Below, piece by piece: positions 62,846 through 64,000 of a stretch of 64,000 nucleotides of DNA (the stretch's first letter is position 1; each line of letters opens with the position of its first letter). The DNA is from Gammaproteobacteria bacterium (lineage in GTDB: Bacteria > Pseudomonadota > Gammaproteobacteria > Steroidobacterales > Foliamicaceae), in NCBI GenBank assembly GCA_011523505.1, contig WTGP01000018.1, positions 183,777 to 247,776 on the forward strand, given 5' to 3'. The notes beneath the pieces are model-generated. The model was not told the DNA's origin. It saw only the letters and a program-made list of their open reading frames with translations, and made no database searches. The position numbers were made by a program, and so were the translations under genes.

Positions 62846-64000
62846 GAGTGGGCCTCCCTCTTGCGCAACGGGTTGAGCGTCTCCTTGACCTCGTAGATGG
62901 AAACGGCCGGGAATATCTTCACGAACAGCAGGAACAGCGTCGTGAAGATGGCAAACGAGCCGACCGTGATGGAAATCTCGACCAGGCTCGGGAAATAGGT
63001 CCCGAACACGTCGGGCAGGAACTTGCGCGGCAGCGAACTGGCGACGATCACGAAGCGCTCCGTCAGCATGCCGATATTGATCAGGATGGAGATCACCAGC
63101 ATCACGTTCCAGTTGGTCCGGATGCGGCGCGAGAACAGCACCAGCGGGACCACGGCGCAGAACAGGATCATCTCCCAGTACAGCCACCAGAACGGGCCCT
63201 CCCAGATCCTGTAGAGGATTGCTTCGTATTCGAAGCTCGTGCCGCTGTACCAGCCGCTGAAGTTCTCGCAAATGTTGATGTACGTCCAGATCAGCGAAAG
63301 CACCAGCAGCAGCTTGGAGAGGTTGTCGATGTGCAACTGCCCGATGTAGCGGCCGAAACCCATGAATTTCCGCAGCATCCACATTACGGTCACGATCCCC
63401 GCCGTGCCGGAGTAAATTGCGCCGCAGACGAAATAGGGCGCAAAAATGGTGTGATGCAGGCCGGGCACCGTGGACATAGCGAAGTCCCAGGACACGATGG
63501 AGTGCACCGATACCGCCAGCGGGATCACGAGCACGGCAAAGAAGGTGTAGGCCCAGCCCAGCGTGTGCCATTCATGCGCCGTTCCGCGCCAGCCGAAGCA
63601 CATGACCGCGTATACCTTGCGGCGCAGGCCGGTGGAGCGGTCGCGCACCGCGGCGAAATCCGGCAGCGAGCCCATGTAGATGAACACGCTGCTGGCCGTG
63701 AGGTAGGTGACGATAGCCATGACGTCGAACATCAGCGGCGAGCGGAAGTTCGGCCACAGCTCCATGGGATTGGGAAACGGGAAGGTCCAGTGCACGAACC
63801 ACACCCGCCCCACGTGCACCATCACGAACATGGCCGCGGTCATCAGCGAGAACAGCGTCATCGCCTCCGCGCTTCGGTAGATCGACTTGCGCCAGTCCGA
63901 CTGGGTGATATGCAGCACCGCGGACAGCAGGGTCCCCGAGTGGCTAAGCCCGATCCAGAAGATGAAGTTGGACAGGTAGGTGCCCCACATCGCGTTGCGG
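62842..64000 (-). CDS. actC: Alternative complex III subunit ActC (NrfD family), 5' end outside the window
   Basis: At least 386 codons of a membrane protein; the frame is open to the right edge, and the ATG at 63990 is internal, not the start, because homologues have further helices upstream. SNFIFWIGLSHSGTLLSAVLHITQSDWRKSIYRSAEAMTLF and HVGRVWFVHWTFPFPNPMELWPNFRSPLMFDV match ActC closely. VIPLAVSVHSIVSWDFAMSTVPGLHHTIFAPYFVCGAIYSG follows near residue 150-190 of the visible part. About eight of ten helices are visible. It would bind quinol and take part in electron transfer or proton movement with ActB's Fe-S chain. actA and actB are expected just beyond the right edge. Confidence 0.9.
   Translation of the reverse strand, partial: RNAMWGTYLSNFIFWIGLSHSGTLLSAVLHITQSDWRKSIYRSAEAMTLFSLMTAAMFVMVHVGRVWFVHWTFPFPNPMELWPNFRSPLMFDVMAIVTYLTASSVFIYMGSLPDFAAVRDRSTGLRRKVYAVMCFGWRGTAHEWHTLGWAYTFFAVLVIPLAVSVHSIVSWDFAMSTVPGLHHTIFAPYFVCGAIYSGTAGIVTVMWMLRKFMGFGRYIGQLHIDNLSKLLLVLSLIWTYINICENFSGWYSGTSFEYEAILYRIWEGPFWWLYWEMILFCAVVPLVLFSRRIRTNWNVMLVISILINIGMLTERFVIVASSLPRKFLPDVFGTYFPSLVEISITVGSFAIFTTLFLLFVKIFPAVSIYEVKETLNPLRKREAHS

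Overview
The window is about 64 kb of GC-rich bacterial chromosome. It most likely comes from a free-living or host-associated marine-type gammaproteobacterium. This is inferred from ubiG (ubiquinone), bolA-yciB, rluB-scpB-scpA, rmuC, TonB-dependent receptors with a FecI/FecR pair, and an aerobic life style. Coding density is very high. Many genes are joined by 4-nt ATGA/GTGA/TTGA overlaps, and TTG and GTG starts are used freely. No rRNA, tRNA or CRISPR array was seen. No stretch over 300 bases lacks a gene or gene remnant.

Layout. 0-5.5 kb: an exported SYLF-domain protein, two glycosyltransferases of the arsenosugar type (TIGR04283/TIGR04282), avtA, a FabD-like acyltransferase and a DUF423 membrane protein. 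5.5-12.5 kb (minus strand): a compact operon mcm-pccB-pccA-(meaB::mce). It encodes the whole route propionyl-CoA -> (S)- then (R)-methylmalonyl-CoA -> succinyl-CoA, with the mutase chaperone MeaB and the epimerase fused in one protein. panE is divergent from it. 13.4-18.4 kb: a small accessory island with a type IIG/ISP-like restriction-modification gene broken by one frameshift, an overlapping PIN toxin/AbrB antitoxin pair and a decayed DUF222-HNH gene. 18.4-22.1 kb: an SRPBCC protein, a Uma2-family protein, and a DUF4212/SSS symporter pair split by a 266-bp nested-palindrome element.

22.2-29.7 kb (minus strand): a cell-surface signalling and uptake cluster made of an ECF sigma factor, a FecR anti-sigma factor, an STN-containing TonB receptor, a secreted thioredoxin-TPR protein and an alginate-export-type porin. 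29.8-36.8 kb: icd, a secreted CbiX-like protein with a Met/Asp/His repeat, a PQQ-type sugar dehydrogenase, a DUF1838 protein, a DUF1295 membrane enzyme, a membrane-anchored VWA protein and a TerB-like protein. 36.9-43.4 kb: a TauD-type dioxygenase coupled to a Tat-type amidohydrolase, then the coupled run TRZ/ATZ-deaminase-ubiG-gph-rmuC. 43.4-46.6 kb (minus strand): scpA-scpB-rluB and mrp.

46.7-53.9 kb: two tandem GPH-family sugar symporters, a second TonB receptor, a PhyH-type dioxygenase and an alpha/beta hydrolase with a non-canonical nucleophile. Together these look like a catabolic locus for an unknown substrate. 53.8-60.4 kb: bolA-yciB (minus strand), a POT peptide transporter coupled to an M2 (ACE-like) peptidase, metG and a 2[4Fe-4S] ferredoxin. 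60.5-64 kb (minus strand): actC(partial)-actD-actE-actF of alternative complex III, a quinol:cytochrome c oxidoreductase, running off the right edge.

Together the genes suggest a heterotroph that imports peptides and glycosides, feeds odd-chain or branched carbon through propionyl-CoA into the TCA cycle, and respires through alternative complex III.
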